The translations under genes were made by a program, and so were the position numbers. From positions 186,001 to 250,000 of the forward strand of contig NZ_JOFV01000002.1 of the NCBI RefSeq assembly GCF_000718325.1: DNA of 64,000 nt. Direction: 5' to 3'. The notes beneath the pieces were generated by a model, which was not told the DNA's origin, ran no database searches, and worked only from the letters and a program-made list of their open reading frames with translations. The DNA comes from Oerskovia turbata. GTDB lineage: Bacteria; Actinomycetota; Actinomycetes; Actinomycetales; Cellulomonadaceae. Below, piece by piece: positions 11,027 to 23,467 of the stretch; the first letter of the stretch is position 1; every line of letters begins with the position of its first letter.

Positions 11027-11346
11027 CCTCGACGCCCGACCTCGGTGACGTCGTCGGGCTCGGGGCCCGGGCGCGGGCGGCCCGCCTCCCGGACCGCCTC
11101 GGCGAGCGCCGAGAGGTCGTCCGCGCTGGGGCCGGTCTCGACGAAGTGCTGCGCGAGGCGCACGACCTCCCAACCACGAGGCGCGGTGAGGCGCTCCGCG
11201 TGCTCGGCACACAGGTCGTAGCTGTGCGGCTCGGCCAGGTGGGCCAGGGGCCCGAGCACGGCGGTCGAGTCCGCATAGACGTAGGTGAGGGTCGCCACCG
11301 AAGCACGGGTGCATGCGGTGCGCGAGCACTGTCTGACGGATCTCAC
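10993..11346 (-). CDS. DUF3499 family protein
   Basis: A 117-residue protein matching the actinobacterial DUF3499 family: CSRTACTRASVATLTY at 7-22, YADSTAVLGPLA, then YDLCAEHAERLTAPRGWEVV. Two Cys plus a Cys/His pair suggest a small zinc-binding fold. Function unknown; it is one of the conserved genes near whiB2 and manB in mycobacteria. GTG start at 11346. Its 3' end overlaps rmlC by 34 bp in opposite orientation. Confidence 0.88.
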   Translation of the reverse strand: MRSVRQCSRTACTRASVATLTYVYADSTAVLGPLAHLAEPHSYDLCAEHAERLTAPRGWEVVRLAQHFVETGPSADDLSALAEAVREAGRPRPGPEPDDVTEVGRRGHLRVLRAEGD

Positions 11347-11452
11347 GGGCTGACACTACGCCCTGCGAGGTGGTCGCGGTGCCATACACGCCGTGCAGCC
11401 GTCCCGCACGTCGTGCCGACGCGTGGTCGCGGCCGACGCCCGACGGTTCGTC

Positions 11453-11458
11453 TAGGCT
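11453..11458 (+). promoter_or_regulatory. Leaderless promoter -10 box, metallopeptidase gene
   Basis: TAGGCT ends 7 nt before the GTG at 11466, and there is no ribosome site in between. This is the spacing expected when transcription starts at the start codon. Confidence 0.6.
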
Positions 11459-11465
11459 CGGGGGC

Positions 11466-12017
11466 GTGCCCGGTCACTCGCCCTCCCCTGTCCCGCACGG
11501 CTCGCGCCGCCGCCCCGAGAAGGCCTCGGCCGACGCCCCCGCGCCCCTCGTCGCGTCGCTGCAGATCCCTCCGCGGGGACCGGACCTCAACGACGTCGGA
11601 CCGCACCCGCGCCGTCGCGACCGGCGTGGACGAGGCGTCCGGGGCCCGCTCCTCCCACCGTCCGCCCCCGCGAACCGCACGCGCGGCGAGAAGTTCGACG
11701 AGCACGTGATCGCGACGATCAGCCTGCTCGAGCGCGGGTGGTCCCGCCAGCTCCACGGCACCGAGTTCGCGGTCGAGGACGTCCCGCCCTCGGACCCAGC
11801 CCCCTGGGAGGACGCCGGGGTGCCCCTCGGGCGCTACTTCCCTGCCGACGCCGGCCAACCGGCTCGCATCGTCGTCTACCGCCGCCCCGTCGAGTCGCGG
11901 GCGTTCGACGACGACGACCTGGCCGACCTGGTGCGCGACGTCGTCGTCGAGCAGGTCGCGCACATGCTCGCCCGGACGCCCGAGGAGATCGACCCCCGCT
12001 ACCAGGGCGGCCACTGA
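11466..12017 (+). CDS. Metallopeptidase-family protein (PF06262-like), motif degenerate
   Basis: A 183-residue protein resembling the actinobacterial metallopeptidase family found beside DUF3499 (Rv3259 in M. tuberculosis, from memory). The body starts near residue 85 with GEKFDEHVIATISLLE; RIVVYRRPVE precedes the presumed active helix LVRDVVVEQVAHML and the end EEIDPRY. Zinicin-like relatives carry HExxH in that helix; here it reads VVEQVAHML with one His only, so catalysis is doubtful. The first 80 residues are Pro/Arg-rich. GTG 11466 is chosen from the TAGGCT box 7 nt upstream. It converges on the DUF5719 gene. Confidence 0.75.
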   Translation: MPGHSPSPVPHGSRRRPEKASADAPAPLVASLQIPPRGPDLNDVGPHPRRRDRRGRGVRGPLLPPSAPANRTRGEKFDEHVIATISLLERGWSRQLHGTEFAVEDVPPSDPAPWEDAGVPLGRYFPADAGQPARIVVYRRPVESRAFDDDDLADLVRDVVVEQVAHMLARTPEEIDPRYQGGH

Positions 12018-12021
12018 CAGG

Positions 12022-13734
12022 TCAGTCGGGCAGCCCCGCGGTCCGCGTGACGCGCACGTCCACGCTCCCCTGGCTCTGCGCCGGAGGAACCGGCAGGAGC
12101 ACGGACACCAGGGTTCCCGGCGCCCCTTCGGGCGCACCCGCGAGCGGGGCCCCGGCGGTCACGAGGACCGACCAGACGGGCTCTGCCGCGCCCTGGCCGC
12201 CCGTCGCCTCGTCCTCGGTCGCGTCGAGCGTCAGGACGGCGGGCTCGGTCCCGGCACCCAGCACCGCGGCGTCGAACGTGGCCGTCGAGCCCGCAGGAAC
12301 GTCGAGATCCTGCTCCCCGAGCAGGGAGCCGTCCGGTCCGTAGGCACGCAACGTGCCGCGGAACGCCCCCGTGGGTGCGTCGTCCTCGGGACGCTCCCGA
12401 GGCACGGCGCCGACACGGACCAGGCTCGACGTACCGGGCACGAGCGTGACGGTGCCGCGATCGAGCGCCCGGGGGGACCTGGCAGGCGTCTCGGCCCCGG
12501 AGGCGGTCGCGGCGACCGGGGTCGACGCGATCCACGCACGGTCGACGAGCACCGCGCCCGAGGGCGAACCCTCGACGGCGTCGCCCGCCCGGGCCTCGGA
12601 CGCCCCGGCCACGACCGGCACCGTGGCGTCCACGACGACCGTGTAGGACCCTGCGGGCAGGCCACCGAGCGACTGGTCGGTCACGGCCCCGGGAGACAGC
12701 TCGACCCGCTCCCCCCCACGCACCCGGACGCGACCGTCCGCACCGTAGACCGTCAGCGTCGCGGTCCCCGCCTCGGCACCCGGCGCGAGGAGCCTGACCT
12801 GCGGGGCGAGCGCGTCGTCGACGGCCTCACCCGAGCTCGTGAAACCGACGGCCGTGCTGAGGGACGGCGAGGCCCCGGGCACCACGTAGTCGACGCCGAG
12901 CGGGACGAGCCCTGCCAGGGTGCTGTGCTGCAGGTAGGCGGCGACCGTCCCCCCCGACGACTCGACACGGACCGTGAGCCGTCGCTGCTCCGGCGCGGCC
13001 GCCTCGACCAGCGTCACGACCTCCTCGCCGGGAGGGACCAGGTACTGGCCCCCGCCGCTCAGGACGACCGGGCCACCAGGACCCCACACCTCGATCCGCA
13101 CGGTCGCAGGGGTGCGGCCCGGGTTCTGCAGCACGAGCTGCGCGCTGCTGCCGACCTCGGTGCTCCCCCCGACGAGCCAGTGGTCGATGTCCGGGGTCGT
13201 GCAGCTCGCCGCCGCGAGCCCGCGCAGGTCCCCGGCGATCGTCGTCGACGCCTCGGCGGCCGCGACACGGGTGTCGACCGGCATCCCGGCACCGACCCTC
13301 AGCGCCTGCCCCTCGGACACGTCGGCGAACGAGACCACCGTGGCCCCCGCGCCGTCCTGCTCGAGCGGCGCCGCGTCGAGCGCCTCGAGCCCCGTGAGCG
13401 TCACCGGTGTCTCACCGGGAGAACCCGTGGTCGAGCCCCCACCGACCACCCCGGCGCGCAGCACGGTCGCCGTCGCGACGGGGGCGGCGCCGAACTGGGC
13501 GTCGCCCACCTGTGCCGAGTCCGCCAGACGGACGGGCGCAGGGCACACGAGGGTGCGTTCGGGCGTCGACGCCTCGACCTGCTCGACGTCCGGCACAGCA
13601 CCGGCGACCGTCCCGAACCCGCCGGGAAGCCCGACGGCAGCGACGGCTCCCGTGAGTGCGACGGCCACCAGGCCGGTGCCGATCGTCGCCACGCGACGCA
13701 GCAGGGGGTGCGGTCTGGAGCTTCTGGTGGTCAC
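12022..13734 (-). CDS. DUF5719 family secreted/anchored protein
   Basis: A 570-residue protein with an N-terminal hydrophobic segment (about residues 16-40) after RRVATIGTG and then a long extracytoplasmic part rich in Ala, Gly, Thr and Val with beta-sandwich character. It resembles DUF5719, which regularly follows a giant glycosyltransferase in actinobacteria; function unknown, probably in wall polysaccharide assembly. GTG 13734 is preferred because GAGG stands 8 nt upstream; GTG 13740 would overlap the previous stop by one base. It is surely co-transcribed with the glycosyltransferase gene. Confidence 0.82.
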   Translation of the reverse strand: MTTRSSRPHPLLRRVATIGTGLVAVALTGAVAAVGLPGGFGTVAGAVPDVEQVEASTPERTLVCPAPVRLADSAQVGDAQFGAAPVATATVLRAGVVGGGSTTGSPGETPVTLTGLEALDAAPLEQDGAGATVVSFADVSEGQALRVGAGMPVDTRVAAAEASTTIAGDLRGLAAASCTTPDIDHWLVGGSTEVGSSAQLVLQNPGRTPATVRIEVWGPGGPVVLSGGGQYLVPPGEEVVTLVEAAAPEQRRLTVRVESSGGTVAAYLQHSTLAGLVPLGVDYVVPGASPSLSTAVGFTSSGEAVDDALAPQVRLLAPGAEAGTATLTVYGADGRVRVRGGERVELSPGAVTDQSLGGLPAGSYTVVVDATVPVVAGASEARAGDAVEGSPSGAVLVDRAWIASTPVAATASGAETPARSPRALDRGTVTLVPGTSSLVRVGAVPRERPEDDAPTGAFRGTLRAYGPDGSLLGEQDLDVPAGSTATFDAAVLGAGTEPAVLTLDATEDEATGGQGAAEPVWSVLVTAGAPLAGAPEGAPGTLVSVLLPVPPAQSQGSVDVRVTRTAGLPD

Positions 13735-13739
13735 GGGCA

Positions 13740-16700
13740 CTACCTCGTTCCGGTCCGACGACGTCCCACCGGTACGGCGAGGAGCACGAAGATCAACAGT
13801 GTCAGGCCCGCCGCCGCGAGCCAGGGCAACCGGTGCTCGGGGACGAAGTCGACCGACAGCCTGCCCGCCTCGGAGCCGAGGAGGAAGGCCTGACGGCCGT
13901 CGACCTCGGCGCGCTCGAGGACGCGACCGTCGAGCGTCGCGACCCAGCCGGGATCTGCGGTCTCGGCGAGCACGACCGCCCGCTCCGGACCGCCCGACTC
14001 GACCCGGGTCGCGACGGACCTGTCGTCCGCCGGGAGGAGTCGCTCGACCACGACGGGCCCGTCGTCGTCCCGCCGGTCCGAGGTCGGCAAGGACGCGACC
14101 ACTCGTGCCCAGGCCGGGGCGTCCGTCTCCAGCGGACCAGGAGCGACCCGCCACAGCACCGAGGTCTGCCCCTCGGTCACCCGCTCGAGGCCCGGCACCA
14201 TGTCGAGACGCGCCACGAGCTCGGCGCGCTCACGCTCCGCGACCGCGTCCTCGGTCGTCGAGGTCGGCAGCACGACGGCGCCCACTCCCAGGTCACCGAG
14301 CTCACGTGCAGCACCGGCGGCGCTCCCCGTCGCCATGCCCGCCACGACCGTCGGCAGGTCCCCCTGCGCGTACGACGGGTCAGTCATGGCGCGCGCCTGC
14401 ACAACGCTCGACGCATCGATCATCTGTGGTCCGTCCCCGCGCAGCAACGCGTACTCGAGGACCCCGCCGGGGGCGAGCTCGAGCGAGAGCACACGCACCT
14501 CGCGCTCGGAGTCCTGCATCTGCTGACCGACCTTGGGAACCACGGGATCGGTCACGACGACCAGATCCCCGACGGCACCGTCACGGTCGGTCGCGCTCAC
14601 GGTCCACGACGCCAGCGACGCGACGGGGACGAGGACCGCGACCAGGGCGAGCAGGCCGACCCCGCCCGTTCGCCACCGCGCGAGCGCGCGAGCGCGTCGG
14701 GCCCTGCGGCGAGGGTGCTTCTCGACGGGCTGACGCGCACCCGTCGTGTCCGACGTGCCCACCCCCGGCGCGTCCACGCCCCCCTCGGAAGCGTCCGCGT
14801 CGACCTGCGGATCGCCACGGCGCACCTGACGCAGCCCCGGAGCACCGAGGAGGGCGGCCCCCAGGAGCGCCAGGACGACGACCGAGACCCCTGCACCCGA
14901 CCAACCACGGACGGGGCCCCCGGCCGAGCCGGCGACCTCGACCGCCCCCGTCACGACGGCGGCGGCGAGGCCCAGCGCGGCGATGAACCAGGCACAGGCC
15001 ACACCGGCCACCCGCGCACGGAAGAGGGCGAGCACGGCCAGCGTCGCGACCAGCGCTCCCGTCGCCAGGGGCGCGAGGCGCGCAACCTCACCGAGCACCC
15101 CGGCGTCGAGACCGAACCACGGGGCACCCTCAACGGGCAGACCGAGGAGCTGCTGCCACGCCGGGGCCGCGTCCGAGCCGACCGGCACGCCAGGACCGGT
15201 CGCCAGGAGGCGCCACCCGCCGTCGGTCCAGGTGGTACCGACGTGGTACCAGAAGGGTGCAAGGAGCACGAGGGCGGGAAGAAGGACCAGGAGCAGGTAC
15301 CGGCGGTGCGCTCGCGCCGCGACCGCGACGACACCCAGCGCCAGGACGAGCACCGGGAGGAGGATCGGGGCCCCGGACACCGCGACCAGCACGGCGAGCC
15401 CCGCGGCTGCCGCCGCACCGACCGAGCCCGGCCGCCGTCGCCGGAGCGCTCGTCGGCCCGCTGCCTGCGCACGGCCGCCGACCGGCCCGAGGGCGGGGCT
15501 CAGCTCGTCGTACGCCTGGACCCCCAGAGCCCGCAGGACCCCCAGCGCGACCCACGGGAGAGCGGCGTGCGCGACGAGCGCCCCGAGGCGCCCGTCGCCG
15601 AGCGCGAGCACGAAGGACGGGGCCGCGACCCACACGAGCACGGCCCATGCCCGCAGCCAGACCGAGCGGGTCACCCCACCCGCCGCGAACCAGGCCCCCA
15701 GCCCCGCCACCACGAACGACAGCACCACCATGACACCGACCGCCGGCTGGAGCGATCCGCCACCGAGCAGCACCAACGGGAGGAGGAACGTCGTGAAGGG
15801 GTCGGCCGGTGCCGGTGATCCCAGCCCGTCCGCGACCCAGCCACCGGTCGCCGCCCGCCAGACGGCCGCGAAGCTCCCGTCCGCCGGGAGGAGCTCGCCA
15901 CCGACGAAGCGCCCACCGGCGAAGAGGGCCCCGAGGACCGACCCGAAGACGAGCGCGGTCACCGCGAGCAGGCCGAGCGTCAGCAGCCCGAGCACGACGT
16001 GGCGCCGGCGACCGATCGCACGAAGCTCGGCCCGTTCGAGATCGGTGGGAGCCGTGGACACCCGGTGCTCCTCGGCGTTCGCCAACCGGTGGTCCCGGCG
16101 CTCCCCGAGGACGTCACGCCAGGTGCCCAGCAGGGGGACCAGCGCGCGTCGGGGAAGGATGCTGGTCCGACGCACCGACCGGCGAGAACGCGCGACCGCC
16201 GGGAGCCGGACGACCGCCCACAGCGGCGCGAGGAGCTCGTCCCGCGCCTGCGCGGGGCGCTTGATCGCGAGCCGGTACATGGCCTGGAACGGCGCCCACA
16301 GGATCATGGCGAGCACGGTCGGCACGAGCATCGGCCAGGCGACGCTCACGAGCCGGTAGTGCAGGTGGCTGCGCCGCCGGGGTCCGTACGACGCCTCGGC
16401 GTCCGGCACCCGGGGCTCGTCCTCGTGGCGTCCTTCGTCGCGGAGGTCGAGGAGCGACGCCTGCGCGTGCCGGACAACGGCACGCGGGACCACGACGACC
16501 CGGTGCCCGGCGAGCCGCGCGCGGCGGCAGAGGTCGAGCCCGTCGCCGAAGACCCCGTACTCGGGGTCGGTGCCCTCCAACGCCTGCCAGACCGAGGTGC
16601 GCACGAGCGCGCCGGCGAGGCCCACCGCGAAGACGTCCTCACGGGCGTCGTGCTGCCCCTGGTCGATCTCGTGCTCGTCGATACCGGTCATCCTGCGACC

Positions 16701-17261
16701 GAGCGGGGAGACCGTGAACCCGACCTCGAGGAGCACCCCGTCGGAGTCACCGTCGAGGTCCCACCGGCGCTGCTTCGCGCCGGCGATCGCCACGGTGCTC
16801 GAGTGCTCGACCGCCCTGAGCTGCTCCGCCAGGGCGCCGGGCTCGGGGGTGGAGTCGTCGTGCAGGAGCCAGATCCAGGTCGGCGGGTCCTGCGTGTCGC
16901 GGGACGCGAGCGCGATGTCCACGGCCTGCCCGAAGGTGCGCGCGTGAGGGGCTGCGAGGAACCGCGCGCCGCCGAGCTGGAGCTCCTGGTACTCGCTCAT
17001 CGCCTGGGACGCGGCGACGTCGACCACGATCACGGCATCCGGTACGACCGACTGGGACCGGACGGCGTCGAGCGTGTGGGGCAGGTAGCGGGTGTGCCCC
17101 TGCGTGACGACCACCGCGGTCACCGAGACGACGCCGGGGACGGAACCGGTCACCGCCGTGACGGCGTGGGGCGCCGCACCACGTGCGCGCTGCTGCGTCG
17201 CACCTGGCTGGTGGTAGGGACCGGTCACCGTGGTCGTGTCTGAAGAAGTCATCCTGGCCAC
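13740..17261 (-). CDS. Giant GT2 glycosyltransferase with C-terminal membrane region
   Basis: A 1173-residue fusion. Residues about 45-300 are a GT-A domain: VVTQGHTRYLPHTLDAV, VIVVDVAASQ, a DxD-like LLHDDSTPEPGAL and GLDLCRRARLAGHRV. From about 320 onwards there are many hydrophobic helices (for example around 420-445, 505-545, 620-670 and 700-760) and a long C-terminal extracytoplasmic region with a last helix near 1150-1165. This architecture, followed by DUF5719 and preceded by whiB, is conserved in actinobacteria and is thought to act in cell envelope glycan synthesis. GTG 17261 is taken; ATG 17252 is equally possible. Confidence 0.85.
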   Translation of the reverse strand: MARMTSSDTTTVTGPYHQPGATQQRARGAAPHAVTAVTGSVPGVVSVTAVVVTQGHTRYLPHTLDAVRSQSVVPDAVIVVDVAASQAMSEYQELQLGGARFLAAPHARTFGQAVDIALASRDTQDPPTWIWLLHDDSTPEPGALAEQLRAVEHSSTVAIAGAKQRRWDLDGDSDGVLLEVGFTVSPLGRRMTGIDEHEIDQGQHDAREDVFAVGLAGALVRTSVWQALEGTDPEYGVFGDGLDLCRRARLAGHRVVVVPRAVVRHAQASLLDLRDEGRHEDEPRVPDAEASYGPRRRSHLHYRLVSVAWPMLVPTVLAMILWAPFQAMYRLAIKRPAQARDELLAPLWAVVRLPAVARSRRSVRRTSILPRRALVPLLGTWRDVLGERRDHRLANAEEHRVSTAPTDLERAELRAIGRRRHVVLGLLTLGLLAVTALVFGSVLGALFAGGRFVGGELLPADGSFAAVWRAATGGWVADGLGSPAPADPFTTFLLPLVLLGGGSLQPAVGVMVVLSFVVAGLGAWFAAGGVTRSVWLRAWAVLVWVAAPSFVLALGDGRLGALVAHAALPWVALGVLRALGVQAYDELSPALGPVGGRAQAAGRRALRRRRPGSVGAAAAAGLAVLVAVSGAPILLPVLVLALGVVAVAARAHRRYLLLVLLPALVLLAPFWYHVGTTWTDGGWRLLATGPGVPVGSDAAPAWQQLLGLPVEGAPWFGLDAGVLGEVARLAPLATGALVATLAVLALFRARVAGVACAWFIAALGLAAAVVTGAVEVAGSAGGPVRGWSGAGVSVVVLALLGAALLGAPGLRQVRRGDPQVDADASEGGVDAPGVGTSDTTGARQPVEKHPRRRARRARALARWRTGGVGLLALVAVLVPVASLASWTVSATDRDGAVGDLVVVTDPVVPKVGQQMQDSEREVRVLSLELAPGGVLEYALLRGDGPQMIDASSVVQARAMTDPSYAQGDLPTVVAGMATGSAAGAARELGDLGVGAVVLPTSTTEDAVAERERAELVARLDMVPGLERVTEGQTSVLWRVAPGPLETDAPAWARVVASLPTSDRRDDDGPVVVERLLPADDRSVATRVESGGPERAVVLAETADPGWVATLDGRVLERAEVDGRQAFLLGSEAGRLSVDFVPEHRLPWLAAAGLTLLIFVLLAVPVGRRRTGTR

Positions 17262-17361
17262 ATCATGGCCCGCGCTCGCTGCAGATCGTGGGACCTCGAC
17301 ACGGCAGGTCGTCTACCCGAGCGACAGTTCGCCCGCTCCCGACCCGAGAGCCGGAGCGACC

Positions 17362-17691
17362 TCAGACCACCCGGCGCTTGAGCTTGCGACGCTCACGCTC
17401 GGAGAGCCCGCCCCAGATGCCGAAACGCTCGTCGTGCTCGAGCGCGTACTCGAGGCACTCGGCCCGCACCTCGCAGCCCGTGCAGACCTTCTTGGCCTCG
17501 CGGGTCGATCCCCCCTTCTCGGGGAAGAACGCCTCAGGGTCGGTCTGAGCGCACAGAGCGCGCTCCTGCCACCCCATCAGCCCGTCGTCCACGACCTCGC
17601 CGAAGAGCGGCAGCACCGGAGCCACCGTCTCCACAGGCTGACCTGCGTCCGAGGGAAATGCCCCCAGATCATCGCCCAGCACGTTCCACAT
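17362..17691 (-). CDS. whiB2: WhiB-family iron-sulfur regulator, WhiB2/WhmD-like
   Basis: A 109-residue Fe-S transcription factor. Cys47, Cys70, Cys73 and Cys79 form the cluster ligands (LCAQTDPEAFFPEKGG, VCTGCEVRAECL), followed by the GIWGG turn at 91-95 and the basic tail RERRKLKRRVV that contacts DNA or sigma factor. WhiB2-type proteins control division and sporulation genes. ATG 17691 is chosen because AAGGGG lies 6 nt before it; ATG 17706 is possible. A strong promoter lies upstream (17735-17763). Neighbours match the whiB2 setting of mycobacteria. The subtype is inferred mainly from context. Confidence 0.9.
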   Translation of the reverse strand: MWNVLGDDLGAFPSDAGQPVETVAPVLPLFGEVVDDGLMGWQERALCAQTDPEAFFPEKGGSTREAKKVCTGCEVRAECLEYALEHDERFGIWGGLSERERRKLKRRVV

Positions 17692-17734
17692 GTTGCGCCC
17701 CTTCATGCCGTTATTTGAAAACTGCATTGGAGAA

Positions 17735-17763
17735 ATTACACGCGTGTCATCCGCGTCCGTCAA
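17735..17763 (-). promoter_or_regulatory. Strong sigma-A type promoter of whiB
   Basis: On the minus strand TTGACG (17763-17758), a 17-bp spacer and TGTAAT (17740-17735) give near-consensus -35 and -10 boxes in an AT-rich pocket. The predicted start near 17728 leaves a leader of about 37 nt with a ribosome site. It is the best-matching promoter in the window. Confidence 0.75.
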
Positions 17764-17830
17764 GCCGAAATGTGGTATCCAGACGATTCCGTGGGTGAAA
17801 TCACGGACACCGAGAGTGTTGACGGGCCCT

Positions 17831-17836
17831 ACCCTG
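17831..17836 (+). promoter_or_regulatory. Leaderless promoter -10 box, TIGR03089 gene
   Basis: TACCCT ends 5 nt before ATG 17842, with no ribosome site between them. It stands back to back with the whiB promoter. Confidence 0.45.
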
Positions 17837-17841
17837 AGCAG

Positions 17842-18630
17842 ATGACAGAGTCCTCCACCACCCCTATGCACATCGCCGACCTGCAGTCGATCCTCACTCG
17901 CGATCCCGGGCGGCCACGCGTGACCTGGTACGGGGACGACGACGAACGCGTCGAGCTGTCGGGGGCCGTCCTGCACAACTGGATCAACAAGACCGTGAAC
18001 CTGCTCGTCGAAGAACTCGATGCAGCACCCGGGGTCCGCGTTCTCCTCGACCTCCCCCCGCACTGGCGCGCCATCGTCTGGGCGCTCGCCACCTGGCGGA
18101 CAGGAGCCACGCTCGTGCTGCCGCCGGCCACGGAAGGGAGCGCCGCCGTCGGGCCGGAGGACGTTCGTGGCATCGCCGACGCAGACGTCGTGGTGACCTC
18201 CCGCCCCGCCGCCTGGGCGGGCACGAGCGCCCAGCTCGTCGCCGTACCGCTCCCCGCCCTCGCGCGCCGGTTCGACGGCGACCTGCCGCCCGGGACGATC
18301 GACGCCGGCTCGGCCGTCATGACCTACGGCGACCAGATCGGCTGGGTCGAGGAGATCGACCCGACCGCGGTCGCGATCGAGCAGGACGACGAGCCCGCGG
18401 TCCGGCACGCCGACCTCGTCGTGTGGGCCACCGGCACTCAGCCGGCGTCAGGAGGCAACCGCCGCGTCATGCTCGAACCGACCACGCCACGCGACGTGGT
18501 TCGTCGCACCCTCGACCTGCTCACCCACGACGGTTCGGTGGTCCTGCTCTCGTCCGCGACCTCGGCACGCCTCACACAGGATCCTGGTGCCCAGGAACGA
18601 CTGCGGCAGAGCGAACGTCTCACCGCCTGA
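17842..18630 (+). CDS. TIGR03089 family protein
   Basis: A 262-residue protein resembling the TIGR03089 family, an actinobacterial family that looks like a shortened acyl-CoA synthetase/AMP-binding N-terminus without the catalytic C-terminal part. Visible: VTWYGDDDERVELSG near residue 27, LLVEELDAAPGVRVLLDLPPHWR, and the Thr/Gly-rich VVWATGTQPAS. Function unknown. In M. tuberculosis the homologue is next to the LCP gene; here about 33 kb of polymer genes separate them. It ends at a strong hairpin shared with the convergent ABC gene. Confidence 0.8.
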   Translation: MTESSTTPMHIADLQSILTRDPGRPRVTWYGDDDERVELSGAVLHNWINKTVNLLVEELDAAPGVRVLLDLPPHWRAIVWALATWRTGATLVLPPATEGSAAVGPEDVRGIADADVVVTSRPAAWAGTSAQLVAVPLPALARRFDGDLPPGTIDAGSAVMTYGDQIGWVEEIDPTAVAIEQDDEPAVRHADLVVWATGTQPASGGNRRVMLEPTTPRDVVRRTLDLLTHDGSVVLLSSATSARLTQDPGAQERLRQSERLTA

Positions 18631-18637
18631 CGCACGG

Positions 18638-18673
18638 CGGTCGGGGGCACGCGGTGCCGCGTGCCCCCGACCG
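18638..18673. terminator. Bidirectional terminator (TIGR03089 / Wzt)
   Basis: A 17-bp perfect stem, arms 18638-18654 and 18657-18673, with a nominal 2-nt loop TG; in practice the inner pairs would open. It fills most of the 66-bp gap between two convergent genes. Confidence 0.85.
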
Positions 18674-18696
18674 ACCGACCGGGTCGGGAGACGGAG

Positions 18697-19419
18697 CTAG
18701 GAAGCCCGCATCTTGTCCACAAGCACCCTGGTGTCGCCGTCAGCCACGACGACCCCCTTCTCGAGCAGGATCCCTCGGTCGCACAGGTCGGCGACCATGT
18801 CGAGATCGTGACTCACGATGACGAGCGTCCGCCCCTCGTCCCGCAGCTCACGGACACGGTCCAGGCACTTGCGCTGAAACGGCTCGTCGCCGACGGCCAG
18901 GACCTCGTCGATGAGGAACACCTCGGGGTCCGAGTGGACCGCGACCGAGAAAGCCAGACGGATGAACATCCCCGAGGAGTAGAACTTCACCTCGGTGTCG
19001 ATGAACTTCTCGATCTCGCTGAAAGCCACGATCTCGTCGAACCTCGCCTCGACCTGTGCCTGGCTGAGGCCGAGGATCGCCGCGTTGAGGTAGACGTTCT
19101 CACGCCCCGTCAGGTCAGGGTGGAAACCCGCACCGACCTCGATGAGGCCCGCGACCCTGCCCCGCGTCCCGATCGACCCCGAGTCGGGACGGAGCACCCC
19201 CGAGATCAGCTTCAAGAGGGTGGACTTCCCCGACCCGTTGAAGCCGAGGAGCGCGACCGTCTCTCCCTCCTGGACGTCGAACGACACGTCGTCGAGCGCG
19301 AGGAACGTGTCCGACAGGTCCTTCCCTCGCACCGCGGCCACCATCAGCTCCTTGAGCGAACGGTTGTGGCGGAGGGTGAAGCGCTTCTGCAGGTTCTTGA
19401 CCTCGATGGACGTCGTCAT
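18697..19419 (-). CDS. wzt: Polysaccharide ABC exporter, ATPase subunit (Wzt/Rv3781-like)
   Basis: A 240-residue ATPase with Walker A GFNGSGKST near 60-68, the polysaccharide-exporter stretch VAGLIEVGAGFHPDLTGRENVYLN, a signature variant FYSSGMFIRLAF and Walker B VFLIDEVLAVGD. It lacks the C-terminal carbohydrate-binding domain of O-antigen Wzt proteins that sense a chain-end cap, like the mycobacterial galactan exporter. It would energise transfer of lipid-linked polymer across the membrane. Its ATG overlaps the stop of the permease by one base (TGATG). It is last in the glf operon. Confidence 0.9.
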   Translation of the reverse strand: MTTSIEVKNLQKRFTLRHNRSLKELMVAAVRGKDLSDTFLALDDVSFDVQEGETVALLGFNGSGKSTLLKLISGVLRPDSGSIGTRGRVAGLIEVGAGFHPDLTGRENVYLNAAILGLSQAQVEARFDEIVAFSEIEKFIDTEVKFYSSGMFIRLAFSVAVHSDPEVFLIDEVLAVGDEPFQRKCLDRVRELRDEGRTLVIVSHDLDMVADLCDRGILLEKGVVVADGDTRVLVDKMRAS

Positions 19420-20284
19420 CACAGCTCCTGGGCGAAGCGCCCCTCGAGGCGCCGGAAGACGGTCTGGCCGATCAGCACGGTGCCGAGCGAGACCAGGACG
19501 GCGATACCTGCGAACATCCACATGTCAGGTGGCATGAGGATCGGGGGCGACGCTGCCGCCCCGGCCGTGGCGGGGAACCAGAAGCAGTAGTGGAACAGCT
19601 CGACGGCAGCAGTCAACGGATTGAGCTGGTAGAGCGTGAAGAGCCAGCCCGGCAGGACGTCCGCCACCATCTCCCACTGGTAGAGCACGGGCGAGGCCCA
19701 GGTGGCGACCATCGCGATCAGGTCGACGAAGTTCTCGGCGTCCCGGAAGAACACGTTCACGGCGCCGAAGAGCAGCCCCAGCCCGAGCGAGAGCAGCGCC
19801 ACGATCACGAACCCCACGACACCCGCCGCGAGCTCGACGATCCCCGGGCGCCAACCAGCGATCAAGGTCCCCACGAGCAGGACGATGAGCTGCGGGAAGA
19901 AGTGCACCGCGGAGACCCACAGCGAAGCCATCGGGAACAGTTCGCGCGGGAGGTAGATCTTCCGGACGAGCGGCGCGTTCCAGACCACCGACCGCGTCGC
20001 GTTGCCGAACCCCTCGCTGAAGAAGTTGATGACAACGATTCCTGAGAACAGGTAGATCGCGTAGTCCTCGATCCTCCCGCTGAGCTGCATGAAGATGCCC
20101 AGCGCGACGAAGTAGACCAGGAACTGGACGGCCGGCTTGACGTACGACCACGCCATCCCGAGGACAGACCCTCGGTAGCGCACCCTGAGCTCCTTGCGGA
20201 CGATGAGCCTCAGCAGGTACCGACGGCGGAAGACGTCGAGCAGTCCGTGGCCGTACCCGGGGGTCGTCAGAGGAACCGCAGGGT

Positions 20285-20288
<4 letters not shown>
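19419..20288 (-). CDS. wzm: Polysaccharide ABC exporter, permease subunit (Wzm/Rv3783-like)
   Basis: A 289-residue ABC-2 type permease. The cytoplasmic N-terminus VFRRRYLLRLIVRKELRVRYRGS and the following GMAWSYVKPAVQFLVYF are typical of Wzm/TagG; six hydrophobic helices follow. GTG 20288 is chosen: its GTGA overlaps the glycosyltransferase stop by 4 bp, giving tight coupling. With the ATPase it should export galactan or a related polymer made by the upstream genes. Confidence 0.9.
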
Positions 20289-23448
<3,160 letters not shown>

Positions 23449-23467
23449 TTAGCGAAATAGCCGATTC

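Noticed and set aside
12925..15818. Long plus-strand frames opposite DUF5719 and the giant glycosyltransferase
   Set aside because: No domain motifs; Arg/Pro/Ala-rich shadow composition. The minus-strand genes have clear signal, membrane and catalytic features.
17692..18408. Extension of the whiB frame to 348 codons
   Set aside because: It would run through the whiB promoter and antisense to TIGR03089; WhiB proteins are about 80-140 residues long.
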